Assembly: GCF_003626595.1 (NCBI RefSeq)
Contig: NZ_RBAK01000005.1
Coordinates: forward strand, 1-64,000
From: Micromonospora endolithica
GTDB taxonomy: Bacteria > Actinomycetota > Actinomycetes > Mycobacteriales > Micromonosporaceae
Reading direction: 5' to 3'
Length of the DNA: 64,000 nt
This document shows positions 16,348-25,004 of the stretch, one piece after another; position 1 is the stretch's first letter, and each line of letters begins with the position of its first letter. The position numbers were made by a program, and so were the translations under genes. The notes under the pieces are model-generated. The model was not told the origin of the DNA and ran no database searches. It saw only the letters and a program-made list of their open reading frames with translations.

Positions 16348-18846
16348 ATGGATGGCAGGAGTCCGCGACAGCTGTCCTACTGGGTGCTTGGGCTGCTCCT
16401 GGCGTCGTCACTGATCGCCGCGGCCGCTTATCCCTTCGTGGTCGGCCCGAGCGGCGTGGCTCTCTACATCGGCGCGGCCACCCAGGCTACGATGCTGTTG
16501 GCCGGTGCTCGTCGACTGGCGATGTCGGGCCGGCATGACGCGCCCGCTATGTGGATGCTGTTGTGCAGTAACGGACTCGGTCTGTCGGCTGTCGCGTGGG
16601 ACGCCCTGAGCGCTACCACGCTGATCGCAAGCCCATCCCCCACCGACTGGACCGCGATGACCGTCGTCCAGTACGGCTTCTTCGTAGTAGGCATCTTGGT
16701 GGCAGCCGGTGCGCACGCCGGCCGCGAGCGTGTCGAGGTGACCGTGGACGCGGCAATCATCGGGGTGGCGCTGGCCCTTCTAGTGTGGACTTTCCTTGTC
16801 CAGCCATTCCTCGGCTCTAACTCCCCCGATGCGATCGAGTTCGGCACGGTCGTCTGCTTGACGGTGTTGGACCTGCTCGTGCTGGCCTTCTTGGTCCGTT
16901 CGGTGATCGACCGGTCACTAACGGCCGGCCCCAGCCCGGTGCTAGCCGCAGCGGCCGTGGTTGTTCTGGCGGTCGACCTCGCTTACGCCACCCGGATGGC
17001 CAGTATCGGAATGACCGCTTTCGCTCCCGGCGGCGCAATATTCGCCGGCTGGCAGATCTGTCACGCGCTGATCGGAGCGTTCGTGCTGATCGCGGCGGCC
17101 CCGCCGCGATCAGTCTCCCCACCGGGCACTCCGCGGCGGCCCCCTGGGCGGGGACGCCTGGCGATCATGGCAGTCCTCGCGTTCCTTACGCCGATCGGAA
17201 CCGCCGTCACCACACACCGGTCGCCAGCAGGCAAGGACACCACGTGGCAGCCGATGATGGCCGTGGCCCCGGCCATCCTCACCGGCGCCCTCTGCCTGCT
17301 ACTCGTCGTCCGGGTCGGGATAGTCGCGCGGCTGGCCGCAGCACAAGCCGGCGCCCTACGAGCCCAGAAAGTCCTCGTACGCGAACAATCTGAGGCCCTG
17401 ATATCCGCGATCGGCGAGCAACAGGTCCTCCACGCTCGGCTTACCCGGCAAGCGCTGATCGATCCACTAACAGGCTTGGCGAACCGCCGTCTCTTCCGGC
17501 AACGGCTCAATCAGATACTCAGCCAACCCGAGCCAGCAGGCACACTCCTACTCATCGACCTAGACGGATTCAAGGAAGTCAACGACACCCTTGGGCATCC
17601 AGCCGGTGACCGACTTCTCGTCGAAGTCGGTCACCGGCTCAGTGCACTGAGCACGGAGCACACAACTGTGGCCCGACTGGGAGGCGACGAATTTGCCATC
17701 CTCGACGAGACGGATGATGTTGACCGTCTCGCGCTGGCCCACCGAATCCTGGCCGCCCTGCGGCAGCCGTTCGCCTCCATCGCCTCCCAGGTCATCCACG
17801 TCACCGCCACCGTCGGTATCCTCGTCTTGCGCAAGGCAAACGACGAGGCGAGCGCCCTACAGATGGCAGACATCGCGCTGTACGCGGCCAAATCAGCCGG
17901 CAAGGACCGTGCGGAGATCTTCCACGATGGACTGCTCGCCGCTCAGCTCCATCGATCCCGACTGTCCTCCGAGCTGCGGACTGCGGTTGTCGCCGACGAA
18001 CTCACCGTTGCCTTTCAGCCCATAATCGACCTGAGAACCGGCAAGGTAGTGTCGATCGAGGCACTGTCACGATGGCGGCGAGAGGACGGCACCGTCGCCT
18101 CACCGGCCGAATACATCACGCTCGCGGAGCAGACGGGCCTCATCCACGAGATCGGTGACCACGTACTTGAACAAGCCTGTCGTCATGGCGCCACGTGGAG
18201 TCGACGCCACGGAGTGTCCATCGCAGTCAACGTTTCGGCGCACCAACTCCATGAGGAAGGGTATGCGGAGCGGGTGTTCAGCGTTCTCACCGCCACAGGG
18301 CTGCCCCCGTCATTCCTCACCCTGGAAGTAACGGAGTCGACCATCGTCGGATCCGGCGCCAGCGGAAAGTTCCGACTGGCTTCCGATCAACTGCGTAGGC
18401 TGCGCAAACAAGGGGTGCAGGTAGCGGTGGACGACTTCGGCACCGGCTACTCGTGTCTCGCGTCGCTGCACACCCTTCCCGTCGACGTCGTCAAACTAGA
18501 CCGATCCTTCACCGCATTACTCGACACAGACGACAACCGCGGGCGATTCGTTCACGCGATCATCGAACTTGGACTCAGCCTTGATTTGGCCGTCATCGCC
18601 GAAGGCGTAGAGACCATTGACCAACACAACCGTCTCCGAGATTCGAGTTGCTTCTTGGCGCAGGGATATCTCTTCGGTAGGCCCATGTCGGGGGACATCA
18701 TGGCGACCCGACTAGCACATCATTCGGATTCGACTACATCATCGCCGGTTGCGATCGGGCATAGACACGGGGCCACGGGAGCAACCGATAGTGCGAACGT
18801 TCGAGCTGATCGATCTGGGGACGCGCTCCGGCAGCGTAGAACGTAA
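16348..18846 (+). CDS. Membrane-bound GGDEF-EAL protein (cyclic-di-GMP turnover)
   Basis: 832 residues. The first 320 hold eight to ten hydrophobic helices forming a sensor-like membrane domain. The GGDEF domain starts at DPLTGLANRRLFRQRL with the intact motif RLGGDEF at about 445-449; no RxxD inhibitory site lies before it. The EAL domain follows with SIEALSRW (E near 571), NVSAHQ, EVTES, DDFGTGYS, KLDRSF and EGVET, all the metal and catalytic positions of active phosphodiesterases. It could both make and break cyclic di-GMP. No PAS domain is seen. The last 50 residues are low-complexity. Confidence 0.9.
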   Translation: MDGRSPRQLSYWVLGLLLASSLIAAAAYPFVVGPSGVALYIGAATQATMLLAGARRLAMSGRHDAPAMWMLLCSNGLGLSAVAWDALSATTLIASPSPTDWTAMTVVQYGFFVVGILVAAGAHAGRERVEVTVDAAIIGVALALLVWTFLVQPFLGSNSPDAIEFGTVVCLTVLDLLVLAFLVRSVIDRSLTAGPSPVLAAAAVVVLAVDLAYATRMASIGMTAFAPGGAIFAGWQICHALIGAFVLIAAAPPRSVSPPGTPRRPPGRGRLAIMAVLAFLTPIGTAVTTHRSPAGKDTTWQPMMAVAPAILTGALCLLLVVRVGIVARLAAAQAGALRAQKVLVREQSEALISAIGEQQVLHARLTRQALIDPLTGLANRRLFRQRLNQILSQPEPAGTLLLIDLDGFKEVNDTLGHPAGDRLLVEVGHRLSALSTEHTTVARLGGDEFAILDETDDVDRLALAHRILAALRQPFASIASQVIHVTATVGILVLRKANDEASALQMADIALYAAKSAGKDRAEIFHDGLLAAQLHRSRLSSELRTAVVADELTVAFQPIIDLRTGKVVSIEALSRWRREDGTVASPAEYITLAEQTGLIHEIGDHVLEQACRHGATWSRRHGVSIAVNVSAHQLHEEGYAERVFSVLTATGLPPSFLTLEVTESTIVGSGASGKFRLASDQLRRLRKQGVQVAVDDFGTGYSCLASLHTLPVDVVKLDRSFTALLDTDDNRGRFVHAIIELGLSLDLAVIAEGVETIDQHNRLRDSSCFLAQGYLFGRPMSGDIMATRLAHHSDSTTSSPVAIGHRHGATGATDSANVRADRSGDALRQRRT

Positions 18847-19136
18847 TTGGTGTCCACCTCTCACGGGATTCACCGCCACCGCGGATCGTCTTGCACCATC
18901 CGTGGGCCCGGACCACCCGCTGCCACCCTCAGCACCGCGGCATCCTGCCCAGCCTGTTGACGACATCTTCGAACAGCCACCTTAAGCACGACAGACTCAG
19001 CAGGGCCTTGACATCGGCCGAGCGGGGTTGGACCTCCTCGCGCACCACACCCTCACCGCGCTTCTCGCGCCGCAGCCCGGGCCGGAGGCCCGGTGCGCAC
19101 ATAGGCGCCCCCTTCGCCGCCGCCGCGACGTGTCAC
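18847..19136. other. No gene seen
   Basis: A 290-base stretch between the GGDEF-EAL gene and the convergent STAS gene, with no convincing coding frame and no obvious terminator hairpin. Confidence 0.3.
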
Positions 19137-19490
19137 CTACCTGGCGCGGCGCAACAGGGCCAGCAGCAACGCACCCAGGTCACGGCTGTCAGCCAACATG
19201 TCGAACGTGTGGTTGGTCTGCAACTCGGAAAGCACCGGCCCCCGGGCGTTGATCACCCGGAACGCGGCGCCGTAATCAACGGCAACGACATAACCGGTCA
19301 CCAGCACGTGATGCCCGCAGACACCGAGACGGTCAACTCCTGCAAGATCAACAACAAGTTCATCGGCCTGATCACCGACCACCGCCTTGACGATCGCGGC
19401 CCGCAGCATCACCACATCCGGGCCACCCAGCAGACCGGCAACCCGCAACACGACGGCCGCATCATCAGCGAACCGAGTGATCTCCAGCAA
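19137..19490 (-). CDS. STAS-domain protein (anti-sigma-factor antagonist type)
   Basis: About 117 residues from a TTG start. LLEITRFADDAAVVLRVAGL, VDLAGVDRLGVCGHHVLV and AAFRVINARGPVLSEL follow the STAS fold of SpoIIAA-like proteins. The position usually holding the phosphorylated Ser (DxSxxxFxDSxG) reads DRLGVCG, so Ser is replaced. The TTG at 19490 has a GCGAGG site five bases before it, but the frame is open to 19583 and the start is uncertain. Family members bind anti-sigma kinases such as the HATPase type seen at the window start. Confidence 0.6.
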   Translation of the reverse strand: MLEITRFADDAAVVLRVAGLLGGPDVVMLRAAIVKAVVGDQADELVVDLAGVDRLGVCGHHVLVTGYVVAVDYGAAFRVINARGPVLSELQTNHTFDMLADSRDLGALLLALLRRAR

Positions 19491-19677
19491 CGTGACCTCG
19501 CTCTCGCCATGACCGTCAACCGTTGCATCGCGACGCCACGCAACGCACAACCATCGATCACACAGCGAGGTCCGGGCCAGCAATCACCCCAAGCCTAATG
19601 CCAGCCACTGTCTCCAAGCCGGCCCCTGCTCACCACCCCGGCAGGACGGTTACTCAACGCGACCAAACAAGACCACG

Positions 19678-19766
19678 GTGGGGCCAAATCAGACCGTCAC
19701 CCCAGCTCCCGACACAATGCAGTGGGGCCAACTCAGACCGTCCGGGTGGGGCCAGCGGAGACCGTC
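19678..19766. repeat. Three copies of a 21-bp direct repeat, possible IS end
   Basis: GTGGGGCCAAATCAGACCGT (plus a final C) at 19678-19698 recurs with one change at 19722-19742 and with four changes at 19746-19766. Copies of this kind, set 20-45 bases apart, resemble the multiple transposase-binding repeats at the ends of IS21-type elements. No IstA/IstB gene is present, so this would be a leftover end (inference). Confidence 0.5.
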
Positions 19767-20049
19767 AGAATCACCGCTGGGCGAACTCGACGCATTTGCC
19801 CGCCGCCGCCCAGACCAACCATGACCAACAGATCCGCGAGTTGAGGTCCACGTCCCGACAGCCTGTGCTCACCGCTCGGGGCGTAGAAGAGTCTCCGCTT
19901 CGGAATGCAAGCGTGCGCCGGGCCTGTCCGGCGGACGGGTGCCGCCAGTCGCAGCGCTGCCAACGCGGGTGGAAGGCGTCGGCGACGACCGGCCGTCCTT
20001 CAGCATGATCACGGGCGGCCTGCAAGATCGAGCGATCAGCATCAGCGAC

Positions 20050-20440
20050 CGCCGCGCCGACCCCTCACGCAGCCGCCGGGTGGCAGCTGGCCGGGACCTC
20101 GGTGACTTGCTCGGTGAAATGGCATGCGCGGGCGGCCGATCGTCAGTACCAGCGTTGTTGCGCCAGCACAGCCCGCACTGGTCGGGCACCCACCGGCAAT
20201 TCTCGTGGCCTGGTCATGGTCCGCTGCTTCACCCTCACCGCCCGTTGCCCGCACTGCGGGCGGCATCGCGCCTGCTGAGCACCGTGGGCCAGCAGGATCT
20301 CGGCATCGGCCGGATCCCGACACGGTTGGTGCGGGCTTCGGCAGGGCCGCTCGCAGTCGGTCCCAGCGATGCAGCACCTGCGCACGACTCTGCGCGCCGC
20401 GCTCAACGTCGCCGTCCGCGACGTGCACGGCACCTACCTC
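20050..20440 (-). pseudogene. ISL3-like transposase N-terminal remnant
   Basis: On the minus strand a CPxCG-like start (RPQCGQRAVRVKQRTM) leads to RPRELPVGARPVRAVLAQQR and, after a frame change, ACHFTEQVTEVPASCH. This follows the N-terminal zinc-binding pattern of ISL3-family transposases (CPxCG...LADLP...VRLxxRRFxCxxxxCxRxTFxEQ). Stops and frameshifts break it. The assignment rests on the pattern only. Confidence 0.4.
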
Positions 20441-20480
20441 GTCGGATCCGCCGAAGGACCGTCATCAGTCACAGCCATTC

Positions 20481-20893
20481 TCATCCTGCGTAGCGGTTCG
20501 CGTCGACGTGGTGCAGGATGAGGATGGCCTGCACGATCACGGTGGCGCGGCGTGGCAGCAGCGCAGCTTGGCAAGGATCTTGCCGGTCTTGAGGGTGGCG
20601 ATGGCTCGTTCGCCGGGGCTCGGATCCTCGCGTGCGCTCGGTTGACCGTTTTCTGCCGGCGTGACAGCTTCGGCCGGAAGCGGTGCCGCTTGAACGGCGT
20701 TCGCACGGTGCCCCGGGCGCCTTGGTAGCCCTAATAGGCGAAGGTCATCACGTCGGCGCTGGTCAGCGTCGATGATGCCGTGGATGCGGGCGGAGGTGAG
20801 GTCGTACGCCGAGCCCGGCAGTGCCGGTGAGGCCCAGACGAGCCCGCCGGCGGCGTCGGCGATGACCTGCACGTTGACGCCGTGGCGCTTTAC
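20481..20893 (-). pseudogene. IS5-family DDE transposase C-terminal remnant, frameshifted
   Basis: HGVNVQVIADAAGGLVWASP, then GSAYDLTSARIHGIIDA, then in another frame TPFKRHRFRPKLSRRQKTVN and AHARIRA, then ERAIATLKTGKILAKLRCC and the end ILILHHVDANRYAG. This is the C-terminal half of an IS5-family (DDE_Tnp_4) transposase common in Streptomyces and Micromonospora. Several frameshifts are present and the N-terminal half is missing. Confidence 0.7.
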
Positions 20894-20999
20894 CGAACGG
20901 GACCGTGTCGATGGTGCGCATTCGTTCCAGGGTGAGGCACTCCTTGACCAGGATGCCGCCCCTGGCGGCGACGGCGGTGGACAGGGCGATCGCCATCGA
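20890..20999 (-). pseudogene. Short fragment of a heavy-metal P-type ATPase
   Basis: MAIALSTAVAARGGILVKEC then LTLERMRTIDTVPFGK aligns with the segment just before the phosphorylated Asp of P1B-type ATPases (xxxSTAxAARxGILVKxxxxLExxxxxDTVxFDKTG). The Asp itself would be replaced by Gly, and the reading ends where the IS5 remnant begins. About 36 codons remain. Confidence 0.5.
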
Positions 21000-21001
21000 C
21001 C

Positions 21002-22834
21002 TTAGTGCTCGTCGTTGATGAGGCGGTCGAGGACGGCCGCTGTGGTGATCAGGGAGAGATGGCTGAACGCCTGCGGGAAGTTCCCGACCTGCTGGCCATC
21101 GGGGGCGATCTCCTCTGCGTATAGGCCGAGCGACGTGCTGTAGGTGAGCATCTTTTCGAAGGTCAGCACGGCGTCGTCGAGCCGGTTCGCTTGCGCGAGT
21201 GCCTGGACGTACCAGAACGTGCACATGTTGAAGGTGCCTTCGGCTCCGGCCAGACCGTCGGGCGAGGCGCTCGGGTCGTAGCGGTAGACGAGGCTGTCGG
21301 AGACCAGATCGGTGTCGATCGCTTGTAGCGTCGTCCGCCACAACGGGTCGATCGGCGAGATGAACCCGAGTGCGGGCATCGCGAGCAGTGACGCGTCCAG
21401 GATCGGCGCGTCGAAGTGCTGAACGAACGCCCGTCGCTCAGTATCATAACCGCGAGACATGATCTGCTCGTAGATGGCATCGCGTTCCGTCGTCCAACGG
21501 GCCGTGTCGCCGGGGCGTCCACGGCGCTGCGCGAGGCGGACGGCCCGATCGAGCGCCACCCAGGACATCAAACGCCCGTAGGTGAAGTCCTGCCGGCCGC
21601 CCCGGGACTCCCAGATGCCGTCCTCGGGTTGATTCCAGTGCTCGCAGAGCCAGTCCATGACCCGTGCGGCCTTCCGCCACCCCTCGCTCGTGGTGAGTAG
21701 CCCGCTGCGGTCGGCCAGGTCCAGTGAGTTGAGCGCCTCACCGTGGATGTCGAGTTGGAGCTGACCCGCGGCGTCGTTGCCGACCCGCACCGGCGCCGAC
21801 CCTCGGTATCCCTCCAGGTGATCCAGCACCTCCTCGGCGATGTCCGAGGAACCGTCGACCCGGTACATGACCCGCAATGGCAGGTGCCCCTCCTCGGCCT
21901 CGCGCAGGCGCGCGTCGAGCCAGAACAAGTATTTTTCGGCCTCGTCGGTGAAGCCCAGGCTGAGCAGCGCCTGCACCGAGAACGACGCGTCGCGGATCCA
22001 CGTGTAGCGGTAGTCCCAGTTGCGCTGCCCGCCAACCCGCTCCGGCAGGCCGGCGGTGGGCGCGGCGACCAGCGCGCCGGTCGGGGCGTACGTCATCAGT
22101 TTGATGGTCATCGCGGACCGCTCCACCTGCTCTCGCCAGCGGCCGCTGTAACGGGAACGACGCAGCCACCGCCGCCAAAAGTCGCGGGTTTGCGCGAGCA
22201 GATCGTGGGCCTGCTCACTGCTCAACGCGCGGGGGATGGTCGGGCCACCCGTTTCCAAGACCACCCCGGCGCTGTCGCCCTCCTGCATCGTGTACGTCAC
22301 GGACAGGCCCTCCGCGTCACGCCGGATCTCCTCGGTGTCGAGCAGCCGCTGCCCCCTCGCGAAGGGTGTGAGGGTGAAGGTCAGGTTCGGGCTCCGAAAG
22401 GCGGCACCCCCCAGATGCATCTGGATCTCGTACGGGTCCCGGCCGTAGTTGAACCCGGGCTGGCAGTGGGCGTGGAACCGCATGCTTCCGCGCACCATCC
22501 GAATCAATCGGATCAGTTGGTGCCGGTCGGTGGCCTGCTCTCCGGCGACCGGCATGAAGTCCAGCACCTCCCCCACACCGTCCGGGCTGTGGAAGCGTGT
22601 GATCAGGATCGGCGTACCAGGAAGGTAGAGCTGTTTGCTCGCGTACTGGATACCGTCCGGCGCGACCTGGAAGTAGCCGCCCCTGCGTCTGTCCAGAAGA
22701 GCGCCGAACAGACTCGGCGAGTCGAACCGGGGTGCGCAGAACCAGTTGACCACGCCGTCTTTGCTGATCAGCGCTGCCGTCTGAAGATCACCGATCAAGC
22801 CATGATCTTCCACCGCCGGGTAGGTCGTTTCCAC
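21002..22834 (-). CDS. Glycoside hydrolase family 15 protein (trehalase/glucoamylase-like)
   Basis: 610 residues. VEDHGLIGDLQTAALISKDG and VNWFCAPRFDSPSLFGALLD are the N-terminal signature of the actinobacterial GH15 group that includes mycobacterial trehalase. The barrel has RNWDYRYTWIRDASFSVQAL near residue 300, DGIWESRGGRQDFTYGRLMS with a probable catalytic Glu near 410, and the C-terminal AEEIAPDGQQVGNFPQAFSH. It should cleave an alpha-glucoside in the cytoplasm; trehalose is the likeliest but is not proven. GTG 22834 follows GGGAG at a good distance. The frame extends upstream to 23005 but without family similarity. IS remnants flank both sides. Confidence 0.85.
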   Translation of the reverse strand: METTYPAVEDHGLIGDLQTAALISKDGVVNWFCAPRFDSPSLFGALLDRRRGGYFQVAPDGIQYASKQLYLPGTPILITRFHSPDGVGEVLDFMPVAGEQATDRHQLIRLIRMVRGSMRFHAHCQPGFNYGRDPYEIQMHLGGAAFRSPNLTFTLTPFARGQRLLDTEEIRRDAEGLSVTYTMQEGDSAGVVLETGGPTIPRALSSEQAHDLLAQTRDFWRRWLRRSRYSGRWREQVERSAMTIKLMTYAPTGALVAAPTAGLPERVGGQRNWDYRYTWIRDASFSVQALLSLGFTDEAEKYLFWLDARLREAEEGHLPLRVMYRVDGSSDIAEEVLDHLEGYRGSAPVRVGNDAAGQLQLDIHGEALNSLDLADRSGLLTTSEGWRKAARVMDWLCEHWNQPEDGIWESRGGRQDFTYGRLMSWVALDRAVRLAQRRGRPGDTARWTTERDAIYEQIMSRGYDTERRAFVQHFDAPILDASLLAMPALGFISPIDPLWRTTLQAIDTDLVSDSLVYRYDPSASPDGLAGAEGTFNMCTFWYVQALAQANRLDDAVLTFEKMLTYSTSLGLYAEEIAPDGQQVGNFPQAFSHLSLITTAAVLDRLINDEH

Positions 22835-22916
22835 TGTTAGCTCCCGCCCTCGTCCAACCGACGGGCGGTGTACCCGGAAAACGGGACAATAGACGGTGCA
22901 GTGCGGCACGTACTCG

Positions 22917-23570
22917 TCATCGCTCCGGCCGAGATACCGCGCGGCTGGTGATCTGCTCGGCGTGGCGGGTCTGGGTGTGCAGGGCGTCGGCGACGAACAG
23001 GACATCGGTCAGGCTGCCGAGCACGGCCTCCACGGCGTCGAGCAGTGGGGTGAAGGCGGGGATTTCGTTGCTCTTGATGTCGACGGTGACCTGGGCCAAG
23101 ACGATGCCGGTGCTGGTGTTCAGCGCGGACAGCAGATGCGTCTGGCGGCCGTCGGGCAGGCGGGCGCCCCTGAGTGTCTTGCCGTCCACGGCGATCACGG
23201 TCCGGTAGCGGCGCGGCCGGGTGGTCACCGGTGGTGTCCGGGTCCGTAGCCAGCCGGCCAGGACGCTGCTGATCAGGGTTGCGTCGAGGCGGGTCAGCAG
23301 CCGCCATACCGTGCTGCCGGCGGGCACGCCGCGGGTGAACCCGAGCCGCTGCTGGTCCGATTCGTCCAGGTCGTACAGCTAGTCGGTGATCGCGGCGAAC
23401 GAGGTGGCGCCGGCCAGGACCGCGCAGACCGCGACAGCCAGCAACGCAGCGAGGGGGTACCGCACGCCGTGAGGGTTACGCGGGTCTGGGATCACGCTGA
23501 CAGCGTCCAGGAGCGCACGATGTTCACCGTCGGTGATCGGCTCTGGCGGGTGTCGTGAAGTCCTAGAGAA
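22917..23570 (-). pseudogene. ISAs1-family transposase, internal stop and 3' truncation
   Basis: The minus strand reads VIPDPRNPHGVRYPLAALLA at its start, has an in-frame TAG (ITD-stop-LYDLDES) near 23380, and continues RGVPAGSTVWRLL, RTVIAVDGKTLRGARLPDG, ALNTSTGIVLAQVTVDIKSN and FVADALHTQTRHAEQI. These are the ISAs1-family (H repeat) landmarks. Similarity ends near 22930, before the last third of the usual protein. The remnant lies directly upstream of the GH15 gene. Confidence 0.75.
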
Positions 23571-24274
23571 ACTCCATGATCACCTTGAGGGCTTCACCCG
23601 CTTCATCCGCCTCCATACAGGCCGGTCGCCCACCGTAATCCCAGCTCACAGGCTCGCCGAGCGAGGACGCAACGGCCCTGCCTGTTCGCCAGGCTGGAAC
23701 TGATCGACCCCGGGCTCGTCACCTGCTCGCGCTGGCGCCCTAACGGCAACGACACGACGCCCGCCTCCGCGTACTGCGCCGTCGCTCGCAAGAACAACTA
23801 ACGGCACGGGTATCGAAGATCGATACTGAGCACGGTATCCGACGGCACGCCACAGCCGCAAATCGCCATTTCCGACAACTGATTGCCCAAGTGGTGGTGA
23901 CCGAATACGTCGGGCGGATCGCCCACCGGCTGTCCCGCTACTCGTCGACACAAGGTGGCAGGCCGGGTACGCCGCTACGGAGAAGGCGAGCAGCGCGATC
24001 CCAGCGAACGGTTCCAGGGTATTCACGTGGCCCATCTGGTGTCAGCGGCACCCTGGCGCGTAATCGGCTCAGGGGCAGCAGCGTTAATCGCCGGCGATGC
24101 GTGATTGAAGTCGGTGATCGTGGGTACCGTTCGGGTTGGCGCCCGTGCGCCACGTCGAGGTCGGCACCGCCGTGCGTCAGCTTTGTCCTCCCCGGCGCCG
24201 GATCGATGGTATCGATGGTGGCCACCTGATCCGGCTCACCCACCGCCTTCGCCGGGCGAGGACCGAGGCCTTTG
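23571..24274. other. 700-base region without an assigned gene
   Basis: A plus-strand frame ending at 23802 reads LFARLELIDPGLVTCSRWRP and stops shortly after. It has no start I trust and no family I know. The rest contains only shadow frames. It is probably more insertion-sequence debris or decayed coding DNA. Confidence 0.3.
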
Positions 24275-24673
24275 GTGGACCTATCCCCTAGTCGCGGCGT
24301 GCTGCACGCCGACCATCACGACACGAAGCCGGCGCGGTATGTCGCCCTGCGCGGGGAAGCCGACGGATCGACAGCCGACCACCTCCAGGCCGAGCTGAGA
24401 CGCCTGCTCGCGCCGTCCTGGCTCACTGTCCTCAGGGTGGACCTGAGCGCGTTGCGGTTCCTCAACTGCGCCGCACTGTCCGCCCTGCTGACGGTCAGGG
24501 CAGCCGCTACGCAGTGTGGTCAGCAGTTGTCGATCACCGGGGCCGACGGCTGTCCCGCCCGTGTGCTGGCACTCACCCAAGCAGATCTGGTGTTCGGTCA
24601 TCCACCGCTGCCTGGACACCCTCGCACGCCTCTCGCGAGCCCTGCCCTGAACGCCGCTGTCGGCCCTGCCTGA
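24275..24673 (+). CDS. STAS-domain protein (anti-sigma-factor antagonist type)
   Basis: About 132 residues. ARYVALRGEADGSTADHLQA, RVDLSALRFLNCAALSALLT and GQQLSITGADGCPARVLALT follow the STAS fold. The position of the phosphorylatable Ser is Asn-Cys (FLNCAALSAL). GTG 24275 has a GAGG site six bases before it; TTG 24272 is also possible. Together with the STAS gene at 19137 and the HATPase end at base 1 it suggests a partner-switching theme, although the genes are far apart. Confidence 0.6.
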   Translation: MDLSPSRGVLHADHHDTKPARYVALRGEADGSTADHLQAELRRLLAPSWLTVLRVDLSALRFLNCAALSALLTVRAAATQCGQQLSITGADGCPARVLALTQADLVFGHPPLPGHPRTPLASPALNAAVGPA

Positions 24674-25004
24674 AACTTTACCCGGCGTTGACCGGTGCTG
24701 GCACCCCTCAGACCCCCATTCGGTAATGCAAGCGTCGAACAGCGACGCAGCAGCCCCAACTCGACCGGCTGTTTGGAATGTCCAGATGCCGCGGCACCAA
24801 GGCGCTGGTGCTTCACTTCGCCCAACTCGCCGGCACCCGCACCGCCTCGAGCGTCGCCGAAGTGGGAGGGGGCGCGGGGGTCACGTCCACCATCCTGCCG
24901 CATGGCAGTGACAGGGCTCGCTGATCTGGTTCGGCCCCTCGCTGCGGTCGCCGGGCGGTGATGGGTGGGTGACGTCACTCTGATCGTCTGTTTGACTGGG
25001 GTCT
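24674..25004. promoter_or_regulatory. Leader region of the Hsp70-like gene with a perfect palindrome
   Basis: No gene is seen. A perfect ten-base palindrome GTGACGTCAC lies at 24969-24978, 27 bases before the ATG at 25005, and could bind a dimeric regulator. I cannot point to a firm promoter. The ribosome site is weak (GGGG). Confidence 0.35.

Noticed and set aside
19678..19766. Three spaced repeats as a CRISPR array
   Set aside because: There are only three diverged copies with unequal spacing and no cas gene.
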